This document shows, piece by piece, positions 5,606 through 13,677 of a stretch of DNA of 45,106 bases. Made by a program: the position numbers and the translations under genes. This stretch comes from a virus, in the IMG/VR virus record IMGVR_UViG_3300024265_000097, positions 1 to 45,106 of that record; one strand, given 5' to 3'. Positions within the stretch are counted from its first letter, which is position 1. The number at the start of each line of letters is the position of its first letter. Below the pieces are notes generated by a model, which had not been told where the DNA came from, did not search any database, and was given only the letters and a program-made list of their open reading frames with translations.

Positions 5606-6088
5606 ATGCCAAGCATAAAGGACCAAAGCACAGTCGAGGCAGTAGCAAGGGCATTTACAGCGAAAGAAGCAGCAGCAATTGAATACTACTGCAACCCAGC
5701 CAGTGAGACGTACAATAACTGGTGCCAAAGCTATCTCAAGGGCGGATATAGAGAATGTACCGGGTGGGAGACTAACGCCATAAGAGTACTGCATAAAGAC
5801 TACATACAGGCGGAGATAGGGGAGTACAGGGGCAGGAATGGGGCTGAGATGGTGCATAACCGCAACGTAAGCCTAATAAACCTCGATACTGCGTTTATAT
5901 TGGCTCAATCCCAAAAAAACCCCACGGCTATGATTGGCGCGGAGCGTGAGAAGAACTCCATTAGTAACTTGCACAGTAGTACGGTATTCGATGGACATGA
6001 TAAGCCCAATGAGCTCACACCTGACGAGCTTGAGGTACTGCGAGCCGACGCTAAACGCTTGACAGCACTTAAGTTAAGGACTGGATGA
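5606..6088 (+). CDS. terS: Terminase small subunit (probable)
   Basis: 160 residues, usual length for phage small terminases. The segment FTAKEAAAIEYYCNPASETYNNWCQSYLKGGY, then NAIRVLHKDYIQAEI, follows the pattern of phage small terminases, where an N-terminal helix-turn-helix recognises packaging DNA. The C-terminal half (residues 80-160) is helical and acidic, as expected for oligomerisation and contact with the large subunit. SD GAGG lies 5 bases before ATG. It is unusually far (3.2 kb) from the large subunit at 9306. Confidence 0.7.
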   Translation: MPSIKDQSTVEAVARAFTAKEAAAIEYYCNPASETYNNWCQSYLKGGYRECTGWETNAIRVLHKDYIQAEIGEYRGRNGAEMVHNRNVSLINLDTAFILAQSQKNPTAMIGAEREKNSISNLHSSTVFDGHDKPNELTPDELEVLRADAKRLTALKLRTG

Positions 6089-6501
6089 TGGAATGTAAAT
6101 GGACAGAGTGCACGAATCAGGCCCGCGCCAAGAGCCCGTTCTGTAGCGATACATGCAGCAAGCGGTTTAGACGGGCCAACCCGGACACGCAACCCGGACA
6201 AATACAACCCGGACAAACAGATTATGTCCGACTTGACGGTAAGACTGTCTATGGTCGGCAGGCGGTTCACTACGATCACTACCCGGAGTTCGACACAAGG
6301 CCTGAACCACGCGATTCTACTGATGAGCCCGTGGCCAACAACCGGGGCAGATATAAGCGGACTGATGGTAGTGTCTATCAGTTTGATGTCAGAGGCCTCG
6401 GCTTTGAGTGTAAGCACCCGTTCACTGATAGGCAGGGCAAGCCGCACCTGGCAGTTTATGAGCCAGTGGCAGCAGTGCAGGTAGCCGCAGGGGGGCCTTA
6501 A
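6085..6501 (+). CDS. Protein with N-terminal treble-clef-like Cys motif (138 aa)
   Basis: Overlaps the terS stop (ATGA), so the two are coupled. The N-terminus has C-x4-C-x11-C-x3-C (CKWTECTNQ then CSDTCSKRF), followed by basic residues, as in small DNA-binding zinc folds of phages. The rest is polar with PGQ repeats (PGQIQPGQTD). Might assist packaging or regulation; no family recognised. Confidence 0.6.
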   Translation: MMECKWTECTNQARAKSPFCSDTCSKRFRRANPDTQPGQIQPGQTDYVRLDGKTVYGRQAVHYDHYPEFDTRPEPRDSTDEPVANNRGRYKRTDGSVYQFDVRGLGFECKHPFTDRQGKPHLAVYEPVAAVQVAAGGP

Positions 6502-6602
6502 GAAACGCGATGACCCCCCAAGGGGGCGGGGCAGTGTGAATCTATAGTCCCCCAAGCAATATATATGAAACAGAGCAATTATGGACATAGGAGAACTGGA
6601 AC

Positions 6603-6791
6603 ATGGACGAAACATTAACTGTTACACCCCACGAGCCTGTTTACTTAACGCCTGCCTCTCGCACGACTTGTAGGGAATCTTTGGCTAAGGTGGCTCTTGC
6701 TTTGGCTAATTATTACACTGCTCCTCCCATTTCTCGCGAGTTACCGCACGGCCTGCTTTGTGAACTGACCAAGGTTTCGGAGTTGACATGA
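6603..6791 (+). CDS. Hypothetical protein (62 aa)
   Basis: ATG 6603, SD AGGAGAA about 9 bases upstream. Threonine/alanine-rich with a hydrophobic helix (KVALALANYY). The 100 bases before it hold CCCCCC/GGGGG pairing and no other gene I can support. Overlaps the next start. Confidence 0.55.
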   Translation: MDETLTVTPHEPVYLTPASRTTCRESLAKVALALANYYTAPPISRELPHGLLCELTKVSELT

Positions 6792-6991
6792 ATGATGTTG
6801 AATTAAAGGTCCTTTTGGACGAGCTTCATGAGATAACCGACGAGCGGATAATACGGATTACGAACGAGAATCTTGTATCATGTCGTCTTGGTTACGAGTT
6901 GTTATGTGAGTCAAAGGGCGGGCACGAGTTTGTTTCTGACGGTATTTGTTCTGGTAAGACGTGTAAATACTGCGGAAAGCCGGGGCAATAA
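6788..6991 (+). CDS. Hypothetical protein with C-terminal CxxC (67 aa)
   Basis: ATGA overlap with the previous gene. Helical acidic N-terminus; the C-terminus CSGKTCKYCGKPG suggests a small metal knuckle. No family recognised. Confidence 0.6.
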   Translation: MNDVELKVLLDELHEITDERIIRITNENLVSCRLGYELLCESKGGHEFVSDGICSGKTCKYCGKPGQ

Positions 6992-7010
6992 TGGACAAAG
7001 GAGAACACGA

Positions 7011-7241
7011 ATGGCGATGACAGCAAGAGTATTGGAAACCTCTGAGCATAGCGATATTTTGGTTCAGGTTCGCACTGACCGCCATGAAGTATTGGATGCT
7101 ATGTCTGCCCGTAGTTTGTTGGACCGTATTCAGTCATCACTGGCTGATAAGATTGCGGCCCAGTTGTTTGAGACTGTGAGTCCTGCTATGATAGAGGCTT
7201 TGCGGGGGATATGTGAATCTGGAGAACCAGAACATGAATAG
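7011..7241 (+). CDS. Helical hypothetical protein (76 aa)
   Basis: AAAGGAG precedes ATG 7011 at normal spacing. Two predicted amphipathic helices (DAMSARSLLDRIQSSLADKI and PAMIEALRGI). Function unknown. Confidence 0.6.
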   Translation: MAMTARVLETSEHSDILVQVRTDRHEVLDAMSARSLLDRIQSSLADKIAAQLFETVSPAMIEALRGICESGEPEHE

Positions 7242-7470
7242 AGTATTTCATTGGTTTATATATATGCCGCGTCGCCCTTTGCATGGTGAGCAGACTCGTC
7301 TCCATGCTCTAAAATGGTGGTTGATTAAAGTTTTGAGGTTTTACGAGTTCAAGGTAACGTGCGATTGCGGGAACAAGATAAAAGCCACTGACGGTCTCAG
7401 GGATGCAGAATATACTTGTCTGGTATGCTCTGCGGTCTGGGTAGCTAAAAACAAGCGAGTCTTTACGTGA
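7234..7470 (+). CDS. Zinc-ribbon-like protein (78 aa)
   Basis: ATG 7234 chosen over 7213 because GGAG lies upstream. Aromatic, basic N-terminus, then CDCGNKIKATDG and YTCLVCSAVW, a two-knuckle ribbon common in small phage proteins. Overlaps the previous stop. Confidence 0.55.
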   Translation: MNRVFHWFIYMPRRPLHGEQTRLHALKWWLIKVLRFYEFKVTCDCGNKIKATDGLRDAEYTCLVCSAVWVAKNKRVFT

Positions 7471-7503
7471 ACCTGAATCCAATACTGGACCAGAAAGGTA
7501 GAC

Positions 7504-7689
7504 ATGGCTGAAAATGGAATAGTAAACGATTTGGGTCTATCGCGTCGATCTGTAACGAGCGTAGGCGCTATGTCGGGAATCTTGTACTTAGCCGACAAGG
7601 ACGCATGGCTGGCCATGTTATTGATATTCTTTCTGGGCATAGGCTATATGGTTATGGACGAAGTTAAGGCACGGAGGCGGCATGAGTGA
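7504..7689 (+). CDS. Single-span membrane protein (61 aa)
   Basis: AGAAAGG upstream. Polar first 30 residues, then a hydrophobic segment (about 34-52, WLAMLLIFFLGIGYMVM) and a basic tail (KARRRHE), i.e. inner-membrane with a positive cytoplasmic end. Holin-like shape but no direct evidence. Confidence 0.6.
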   Translation: MAENGIVNDLGLSRRSVTSVGAMSGILYLADKDAWLAMLLIFFLGIGYMVMDEVKARRRHE

Positions 7690-7843
7690 GCCTGCTATTC
7701 ATTATTTCTGTGAGCAGGTAGAGGCTGTTATTCAGAGATGTCGTCAGGAATGGGATATGAGTTATTGTGAGTTGATTGGCACTATTGAAATAATCAAGGC
7801 TGGTTTGCTTGAAGAGGCATTGGCAGATGACTCAGAATCTTGA
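7682..7843 (+). CDS. Small acidic protein (53 aa)
   Basis: ATG 7682 overlaps the end of the membrane protein gene. SD GGAGG at 7674-7678. Sequence MSEPAIHYFCEQVEAVIQRC, helical and acidic. No family recognised. Confidence 0.5.
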   Translation: MSEPAIHYFCEQVEAVIQRCRQEWDMSYCELIGTIEIIKAGLLEEALADDSES

Positions 7844-7985
7844 AACTGCAAAGGATAATTTACGAAGGGCCCGCACTGCCATCTTTGTGGAGGCTGGCAG
7901 TGATAATACTATGGAGCAGGAAGAGGCCCTTGAGGCCATACAGGCGAAGATAAACGAAGCGGAGGGATTGATAAATGCTTATTAA
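7827..7985 (+). CDS. Small helical protein (52 aa)
   Basis: ATG 7827 inside the end of the previous gene. Sequence is fully helical, with heptad-like Ala/Leu/Ile spacing (ALEAIQAKINEAEGLI). No family recognised. Confidence 0.5.
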   Translation: MTQNLETAKDNLRRARTAIFVEAGSDNTMEQEEALEAIQAKINEAEGLINAY

Positions 7986-7997
7986 AGGAGAAACGAA

Positions 7998-8405
7998 ATG
8001 ACAGATTTACAAACAGACATTGCATTGTTACTGAACCGCTATTCCCGCGAACAGGATTCAAATACGCCGGATTTTATTTTGGCAGAGTATATGGTTGCTT
8101 GTTTGTGCGCATTCGAGTTAGCGTCCAATCGTCGCGAGGTATGGTATGATGTTGAACATAAACCTGATGAAAGAGGTAATCTTTACCAGTTGCATTGGCA
8201 GTTTGATGATAGAACAGAAATGAAAGCTCAGTTTAGCCTACAGGAGTCATCGGAGAATAATCCAAACGCTACGCCGGGAGACGAGATGCGTAAGTGGACA
8301 AAAGAGATTAAGGATGAATATCCTTTACCCGACGGTGCTCAATGGTTACTGGTAAATGAAAAATCGGAACATTTTGTGTGGGCAGCAGAACCAGCGAGAG
8401 TATGA
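7998..8405 (+). CDS. Hypothetical protein (135 aa)
   Basis: Strong AAAGGAG before ATG 7998. Alpha/beta-looking protein with conserved-looking C-terminal segment DGAQWLLVNEKSEHFVWA. It begins with a helical segment and contains many acidic residues. No family recognised. Confidence 0.65.
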   Translation: MTDLQTDIALLLNRYSREQDSNTPDFILAEYMVACLCAFELASNRREVWYDVEHKPDERGNLYQLHWQFDDRTEMKAQFSLQESSENNPNATPGDEMRKWTKEIKDEYPLPDGAQWLLVNEKSEHFVWAAEPARV

Positions 8406-8431
8406 TTAACGCTTATTAGGAATAAATCCTG

Positions 8432-8605
8432 ATGGAACGTCAGATACGACGAATATATACAGAAGGGGATGTGGTTTGTGTCGAGGAATTGTCATCGGAC
8501 TACGTATTTGATACAATTGTCTTTACGGACTTCGCGGGCATTCAGGATTACTTGCGAAGATGGGCTCCTTTGCGGGATACACGCCAGAAGAAGTCTAATG
8601 GTTGA
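8432..8605 (+). CDS. Small hypothetical protein (57 aa)
   Basis: ATG 8432. N-terminus MERQIRRIYTEGD, then acidic aromatic stretch and a basic C-terminus (RQKKSNG). Overlaps the next ATG. Weak SD (TTAGGAA, 15 bases upstream). Confidence 0.45.
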   Translation: MERQIRRIYTEGDVVCVEELSSDYVFDTIVFTDFAGIQDYLRRWAPLRDTRQKKSNG

Positions 8606-8771
8606 CGAAAAGACAAAAGCCGTTATACTGCGTACAGGTAGGAAATTAGGTTTGTCTCTGCCGGGTTTTTACGGTAAGGTAGTATTCAACTACCAGAATG
8701 GTAAATGCGTCTGTTCTAATGTGGAGCAGAGTATTCATACGAATGACCTTAAAAAAGGAGTTGCAAAATGA
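8598..8771 (+). CDS. Small hypothetical protein (57 aa)
   Basis: ATG 8598 overlaps the preceding stop. Basic N-terminal half, then a FNYQNGKCVCSNVEQS segment with a CxC pair. No family recognised. Confidence 0.5.
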   Translation: MVDEKTKAVILRTGRKLGLSLPGFYGKVVFNYQNGKCVCSNVEQSIHTNDLKKGVAK

Positions 8772-8869
8772 GATGTGACGAATGTGAGTGGTGGGATGAT
8801 ATTAGCGATGGGGACCCTGATGGTCCCGTAGGTAGGACTGTAGAAAATGGTAGCAAACGAAAAACATAG
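8768..8869 (+). CDS. Mini-protein with N-terminal CxxC (33 aa)
   Basis: AAAAGGAG precedes ATG 8768 with good spacing, which is the main support. MRCDECEWWDDISDGD is the start typical of small phage Cys-knuckle proteins. Overlaps the next gene by 23 bases. Confidence 0.45.
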   Translation: MRCDECEWWDDISDGDPDGPVGRTVENGSKRKT

Positions 8870-9080
8870 TTGCATCGGATGTGGCAAGGATACGACGGCA
8901 AGATGCCAAATATGCGACTGTTGCACCCAAATGCGACGACATCGCCGCGACAATCGTGGTTCGGCGTCAGCAGGTGGCCCGCTTATAGAGTTGCATGAAG
9001 AGTGTGAGTATGACTATTCGGAAGATTCACTTGGCCCTCACGTAAGCGATGGAAGATGGAACTGGTCGTTTATTGATTAA
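8847..9080 (+). CDS. Zinc-ribbon-like protein (77 aa)
   Basis: Two Cys knuckles, CIGCGKD and CQICDCC, then a basic stretch (RRHRRDNRG) and an acidic C-terminus. Last gene before the terminator. No family recognised. Confidence 0.55.
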   Translation: MVANEKHSCIGCGKDTTARCQICDCCTQMRRHRRDNRGSASAGGPLIELHEECEYDYSEDSLGPHVSDGRWNWSFID

Positions 9081-9122
9081 TGGGAAGTTCTAAAAACTAA
9101 TCTTAGAGTAATCGGAAAACCG

Positions 9123-9156
9123 AAGCTCTATCACTTAACCGTGGTAGGGCTTTTTT
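9123..9156 (+). terminator. Intrinsic terminator
   Basis: AAGCTCTATCAC (9123-9134) pairs over 12 bases (three G-U) with GTGGTAGGGCTT (9141-9152), loop of 6, then six T (9151-9156). It closes the small-gene operon ahead of the virion module. Confidence 0.85.
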
Positions 9157-9160
9157 AATT

Positions 9161-9316
9161 ATGCGACGAATGATACGAAGAAAAAGAACCTGTGGCGGAT
9201 TTACAGAGATGGCGATACTTAACGATATATATGACGATCTATATGCAAAAATAGACGTGCCTGTTCCGGTAAAAGTATTAAAGATAAAAGACAAGAAATT
9301 GATATATGGACGCTAA
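9161..9316 (+). CDS. Small hypothetical protein before terL (51 aa)
   Basis: ATG 9161 lies right after the terminator T-tract; its last codons overlap the terL start. Basic N-terminus (MRRMIRRKRT), then hydrophobic beta-like C-terminus. No clear SD; an internal ATG at 9209 would give 35 residues. Confidence 0.4.
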   Translation: MRRMIRRKRTCGGFTEMAILNDIYDDLYAKIDVPVPVKVLKIKDKKLIYGR

Positions 9317-10997
9317 ACAACATAATCTTGATATGATGCAGTCTGATCCCGGCTATTGGGCGTGGAAGTGTCCGATCAAACTACAGGCCGGTCCCTTTAC
9401 GTTTGTGGGGTTCGAGTATCAGACTGAACCTATGAGCACCACAGCCCGGCGTATCTGCTACCTTAAAGCCCGGCAGTGTTTTGGTGCTACTACCAATGAG
9501 GTCATCAAAGACTTGCACGGCATGATAATGGGTATATATAAATTAGGTGTCGCCCACATCTTCCCCACTAATGATGAGGTAGGTGAGTTCAGTAAATCTA
9601 TTTTCAAGCCTCTGATAGCGAATAACAAAACCTTTATTGGAAGATATGTCAAAAACGTCGCCGGTACAACTGATACTACTTCCCTGAAAAAGGTTCGGGA
9701 TGCCTTCTTGTACCTGCGAGGTGCTCGTTTGAGCCAGAAGGTAGGCGAGTCTGCCGAAACCACATCTTCCAAGACTTCGAGTTTTTCTTGCGACAAGATG
9801 GTTTTCGACGAGGTAGATTTCATGGAGCCGGAGTCTATTGTCAAGTATTTACAAAGCATGGGGTTCTCTCCACACAAACATGAGGCGTATCTCGGTAATC
9901 CTTCTCACGAAGATTTCGGTATTGACCTTATTTTTAAACAGTCGGACCAGAGATATTGGTTCAGGAAGTGTAGTTCTTGTGGCAGAGAGCCGCCGCAGGG
10001 AGTTCGTCCTGAGTGGTTTCGGGATATAAATAATGGATGGACGTGCGCCGAAAAGAGTTTCCCCGGATGCGTTAAGATACGTACCGATGGAACGGGATAT
10101 GTTGGCTGTGATAAATGCGGCAAGGAAGTTCGTGTATGGGCCGGTACTGGTACAGGCGGATGGGTTCCTGACTATCCGGAGAAAAGCAATTATATGCACG
10201 GGTACATGGCGAGTCAGTTAATGACTCCGTTTAACGACCCGGCCGAGATACTTGAGGATTTTGTGAATCCGCCATTCGGCGACCTTGCCAATGTCTATCG
10301 TTTACGATTGGGCCGTCCATATTCTGCAACGTCCGATAAACTGCGAAGAGAAACTGTACTTGCAAATTGCGGGCACGACTCCCCTGCTGCTTTCCATAAT
10401 GGACCATGCGCGATGGGGGTTGACGTAGGTAAGGCATATCATGCGGTTGTTATAGGTATTAAGATTGCTAAGGATATGTATGAGATAGTGAAGACCGTTA
10501 AGGCTAAGGATTTTCAGGAAGTATTCGATCTGGCCCGAAGGTATAATGTAAAGAGTGATGTAGTCGATATTCGGCCCTATGAAGAGGAGGCAAGAAAGTA
10601 CCAGAAGAACTCAGGACATAAGACTTTCCTTTGCGAATACAGCGATACACAAGTAACCGATGCTGCATTCAATGACAAAACAGGGATAGTCAAAGCCCAT
10701 CGTACAGGTATCTTCGATAAGAGCCATCGCCTTCTTTCGGAAGGACATGTTCGGTTGCCTTGCCAGTGTCCGGAGATTGAAGAGTTCGCCCGTCAATGCT
10801 GTAACTGTGCCCGATTTGAAGAAGAAGACAAAAGGCGTGGCATTAAAGTGAACCGCTATCGTCCTACCGGTGACCGGCAGGAGCATTTCCGGAACGCACT
10901 GAATTATTTCCTGTTAGCAGCCAGAGGTCACAGGATAGCTATGGTCTCACCGTACAAAAAGAAGAGACAACTTAATGCAAAGATAAGGGTGGCATAA
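9306..10997 (+). CDS. terL: Terminase large subunit (GpA-like ATPase-nuclease)
   Basis: 563 residues; powers DNA packaging into the prohead and cuts the genome. N-terminal ATPase: atypical Walker A region KARQCFGATT (54-63) and Walker B KMVFDEVDFM (164-173). A zinc-binding insertion follows (CSSCG 222-226, C247, C255, CDKCG 268-272), typical of lambda GpA-type terminases. C-terminal nuclease: Asp373 in GVDVGK, and VVDIRPYEEEA around residue 420. The P-loop lacks the usual GK-T/S, which is worth checking. Overlaps the upstream small gene and the next ATG. Confidence 0.9.
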   Translation: MDAKQHNLDMMQSDPGYWAWKCPIKLQAGPFTFVGFEYQTEPMSTTARRICYLKARQCFGATTNEVIKDLHGMIMGIYKLGVAHIFPTNDEVGEFSKSIFKPLIANNKTFIGRYVKNVAGTTDTTSLKKVRDAFLYLRGARLSQKVGESAETTSSKTSSFSCDKMVFDEVDFMEPESIVKYLQSMGFSPHKHEAYLGNPSHEDFGIDLIFKQSDQRYWFRKCSSCGREPPQGVRPEWFRDINNGWTCAEKSFPGCVKIRTDGTGYVGCDKCGKEVRVWAGTGTGGWVPDYPEKSNYMHGYMASQLMTPFNDPAEILEDFVNPPFGDLANVYRLRLGRPYSATSDKLRRETVLANCGHDSPAAFHNGPCAMGVDVGKAYHAVVIGIKIAKDMYEIVKTVKAKDFQEVFDLARRYNVKSDVVDIRPYEEEARKYQKNSGHKTFLCEYSDTQVTDAAFNDKTGIVKAHRTGIFDKSHRLLSEGHVRLPCQCPEIEEFARQCCNCARFEEEDKRRGIKVNRYRPTGDRQEHFRNALNYFLLAARGHRIAMVSPYKKKRQLNAKIRVA

Positions 10998-11188
10998 TGG
11001 GTGGATTACTCGATAAACCAAAACCAGTTAAGGCCCCTCCAGTCCCTCCGGTTCCTCCGATACCAACTGTCGGCCAAGAGGTTGGTGAACAGGCAAGACG
11101 CAGGCGGCCTCGCGGCAGACAGGAAACATTCCTGACCGGCAATTTGATTCCTACTGAACAAGATTTGAAGAAACAAAGGTTTGGCTAA
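10997..11188 (+). CDS. Proline-rich small virion-module protein (63 aa)
   Basis: Starts on the last base of terL and ends on the portal start. Proline run (VKAPPVPPVPPIP, about residues 11-23), then an Arg patch (RRRRPRGR) and a TFLTGNLIP motif. Small proteins of this pattern sit between terminase and connector in T7-supergroup podoviruses and may be virion-associated (position comparable to T7 gp7.3). Confidence 0.7.
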   Translation: MGGLLDKPKPVKAPPVPPVPPIPTVGQEVGEQARRRRPRGRQETFLTGNLIPTEQDLKKQRFG

Positions 11189-12816
11189 TGTCAGATGAAG
11201 CGATAGAACTGATTGCGATATTCGATAAAGAGCGGGCACAGGACTCCAACTTTATGAATATGTATCAGGAAGTAGCTGATGTAATGTTCCCTCGCGAGAG
11301 CAGGATAATTACTGACCGAGAACCGGGTGCGATACTTGGAAGGCATATCCTTGATACTACCGGTCTTACGGCATCAATAGATATGGCGGCAGGGCTTTCT
11401 ATCAATCTCTTTCCGCCGGGGGATAAGTTTTACAACGTATTGATGGCAGATGACGAGTTGAATAAGATTGACGCCGTAAAAAGGAAACTTGGCCAGATAA
11501 CCGAGATATCTCACGAGAAGCGGGCCAACTCCAATTTCATGTTGCAAGCTAACGAAACAATCAGGTCGCTTGGTACTTTTGGGACAGGTAATATGTTTTC
11601 CGAATGGAAAGCAGGGATAGGTCTTAATTATACAGATTATGATGTTGGCATGTACACCTTTCAAGAAAACGAACTTGGCCTTGTTGATACTATGATGATA
11701 GAGTTTCCTTTTACCGCCAAGCAGGCATTTCAAAAATGGAAAGAGAAGGCAGGTGAGACGGTAATTCAAAAAGCCAGTGAACCTAAAACAAGTAGTGAGG
11801 AATTTAAGTTTGTGTGGGTCGTAAGACCAAGAGATTTAGCAAAGCAAACAGGAAACGAAACTACATCAATGCCGTTTGAGTCTTTGGTTGCATCAAGGAC
11901 TGATAAGACATTTGTGGAAGAGGGCGGATTTGAAGAATTTCCGTTTCAGGTTCCACGTTGGACTAAATCGTCACATGAAAAATGGGGCAGGGGCGTTGGC
12001 ACATTTGCTATCGGTCCGGTCAATGGCTTGCAGTCTGAAAAGAGAGATTTAATCGAGTGCGGCAACCTGCATAACAACCCGCCGAAAGAAGTATTGGAGA
12101 GTTTTGAAGGTGAAGTGAGAGTTTCGCCGGGCGATCTTAATTTTGTTGGCGAGAGAGGAACTATCAGCGCGATTGAACAGCAGGCACTTGGCAACTTTGT
12201 AATCACTGAGAAAATAATCGAGATGGACCAGCAGACAGTCAGAAAGATGTTCTTTCTTGACGCTTTCAACCAGCTTGAACAATTAAAAGGCGACCGCAGA
12301 AACGAACTCGAAATCAGGTCGCGTCTCGCTGAGGGGTTGAGGAAACTCGTCATGCCAGTCGGCAGGATACAAACAGAATGGCTCACTGGTCTGGTCACGA
12401 GAGATATTATGCTCTTGCAAAGAAACGGCGAACTCGGCCAACTTCCACCGGAAATGCAGGGACAGGACTTCAAAATAGAATACGTCGGCAGACTTGCGTT
12501 AGAACTCCAAGCCGCTCAGTCGATGGGATGGTTGAGGTGGATACAGGAAGGAATAGAAATTGAGGCGTCTATCCCCGGAACACTTGATAACGTAGATGTC
12601 GATGAAGGATTTAGGAGAAGAGGCGTAACTCTTGGCGTCAGCGTAGATGATATGGCGTCGGAAGATGAAGTTACAGTGAAGCGCGAGAACCGTGCCCTGA
12701 AAGAACAGCAGGCACTTGAATTGCAAATAGCTCAGATGGCCGGGCAGGCATATCAGAGTGCTACGAAAGCGCCGGAAAAAGGAAGTCCGGCAGAAACATT
12801 AGTGGGAGCAGCGTAA
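11188..12816 (+). CDS. Portal / head-to-tail connector
   Basis: 542 residues, as for T7 gp8-type connectors. Recognisable family features: N-terminal helical region with DVMFPRES, the HILDTTGLTASIDMAAGLSINLFPP stretch, SNFMLQANETIRSLGTFGTGNMFSEW, and a Gln/Ala-rich C-terminus. Forms the dodecameric ring at the packaging vertex and docks the tail. ATG overlaps the upstream stop (TAATG). Confidence 0.9.
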   Translation: MSDEAIELIAIFDKERAQDSNFMNMYQEVADVMFPRESRIITDREPGAILGRHILDTTGLTASIDMAAGLSINLFPPGDKFYNVLMADDELNKIDAVKRKLGQITEISHEKRANSNFMLQANETIRSLGTFGTGNMFSEWKAGIGLNYTDYDVGMYTFQENELGLVDTMMIEFPFTAKQAFQKWKEKAGETVIQKASEPKTSSEEFKFVWVVRPRDLAKQTGNETTSMPFESLVASRTDKTFVEEGGFEEFPFQVPRWTKSSHEKWGRGVGTFAIGPVNGLQSEKRDLIECGNLHNNPPKEVLESFEGEVRVSPGDLNFVGERGTISAIEQQALGNFVITEKIIEMDQQTVRKMFFLDAFNQLEQLKGDRRNELEIRSRLAEGLRKLVMPVGRIQTEWLTGLVTRDIMLLQRNGELGQLPPEMQGQDFKIEYVGRLALELQAAQSMGWLRWIQEGIEIEASIPGTLDNVDVDEGFRRRGVTLGVSVDDMASEDEVTVKRENRALKEQQALELQIAQMAGQAYQSATKAPEKGSPAETLVGAA

Positions 12817-13013
12817 TGGATGCGGTTACGACGAGAGATACGGAACACGAAAAAGCTATTTTGGTTAGCAGTATCTCGATGAAGTTATTTAGGAATGGCG
12901 TGTGTTTGGGTTTGGGAATCACTAAGGATCAAATTCCGGATGGGGGGAAAGTGATACTTATGATTAAATATGACTCGCAAAACGACCAAGTGGTTATTGA
13001 AAGTATAATGTGA
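12816..13013 (+). CDS. Hypothetical protein in head module (65 aa)
   Basis: Shares one base with the portal stop. Beta-rich sequence, conserved-looking SISMKLFRNGVCLGLG and KVILMIKYDSQNDQVVI. Function unknown. Confidence 0.65.
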   Translation: MDAVTTRDTEHEKAILVSSISMKLFRNGVCLGLGITKDQIPDGGKVILMIKYDSQNDQVVIESIM

Positions 13014-13024
13014 AAGGGTAAATA

Positions 13025-13120
13025 ATGCCAGTACACACAACCAGAGAGCGAAAGAAAAACAGGGCTGCACGAAAGCAGTTGAAAAAGTCAAGAAAATTTA
13101 AGTCCGGGAAACGTAAATGA
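13025..13120 (+). CDS. Lys/Arg-rich mini-protein (31 aa)
   Basis: ATG 13025 follows AAAGGGTAAATA; TGA overlaps the next ATG. About half of the residues are Lys or Arg (RERKKNRAARKQLKKSRK). Probably binds DNA or coats the interior of the head; no family recognised. Confidence 0.55.
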   Translation: MPVHTTRERKKNRAARKQLKKSRKFKSGKRK

Positions 13121-13422
13121 ATTGGAGAGAAGAAGCAAAGTCGCTCAATATAGCATTGTATGACCACCAACTAAAAAAGTTGAGACTGAAAGTGGACGTA
13201 CTGGCGGATATCGAAGTCAAAAAGAATAAGCCTGCTGGAAAGACAAGGGTTGTAATAACCCGGCAGGAAGCAGTTAATGTTTGCTGTAAGGCCCTAAAGG
13301 CGCACGCGATAAGTAAGGGTCTTGACCCGGATAGGGAAATTAAAGTATCTCGCTGGTATCTACGGATGAATAGAAATAATATGACATTTGTTGGGACAGA
13401 ATCTGTGGAAGTGGAGAGATAA
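13117..13422 (+). CDS. Basic hypothetical protein (101 aa)
   Basis: ATGA overlap with the mini-protein. Lys-rich; helical N-terminus and a C-terminal segment WYLRMNRNNMTFVGTESVEVER. No family recognised. Adjacent to the Bbp19-like gene without a gap. Confidence 0.65.
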   Translation: MNWREEAKSLNIALYDHQLKKLRLKVDVLADIEVKKNKPAGKTRVVITRQEAVNVCCKALKAHAISKGLDPDREIKVSRWYLRMNRNNMTFVGTESVEVER

Positions 13423-13677
13423 ATGGAAAGAAGTCCGGAAAATAAAAAAGCACTTGAAGTTCAGAAAGTATTCGTTACATCGAGTGGTCAGGTTTTATAT
13501 AAGATGCTGGAAAAGTTCACAACTTATAATGGGCCTCCGCCAAGAGATGTACAGGGCAGGATGGACGCATTGGCAGTTTTGTATAACGAAGGCAGACGAT
13601 CCGTGATGATGTATGTCAATGATTTGATAAACAAAAACGTAAATGAAATTAAACAGGCAAAGGCGGAAGTGAAATGA
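13423..13677 (+). CDS. Bbp19-like protein (84 aa)
   Basis: The pattern VFVTSSGQVLYKMLEKF, then ALAVLYNEGRRSVMMYVNDLI, matches the small Bbp19 family named after Bordetella phage BPP-1, which lies between portal and scaffold genes in podoviruses; the same order is seen here. Length also fits. Role in head assembly not established. Overlaps the scaffold start (ATGA). Confidence 0.7.
   Translation: MERSPENKKALEVQKVFVTSSGQVLYKMLEKFTTYNGPPPRDVQGRMDALAVLYNEGRRSVMMYVNDLINKNVNEIKQAKAEVK

Noticed and set aside
5905-6615. 236-codon minus-strand open frame
   Set aside because: Shadow of the terS and zinc-motif genes; no SD, improbable composition.
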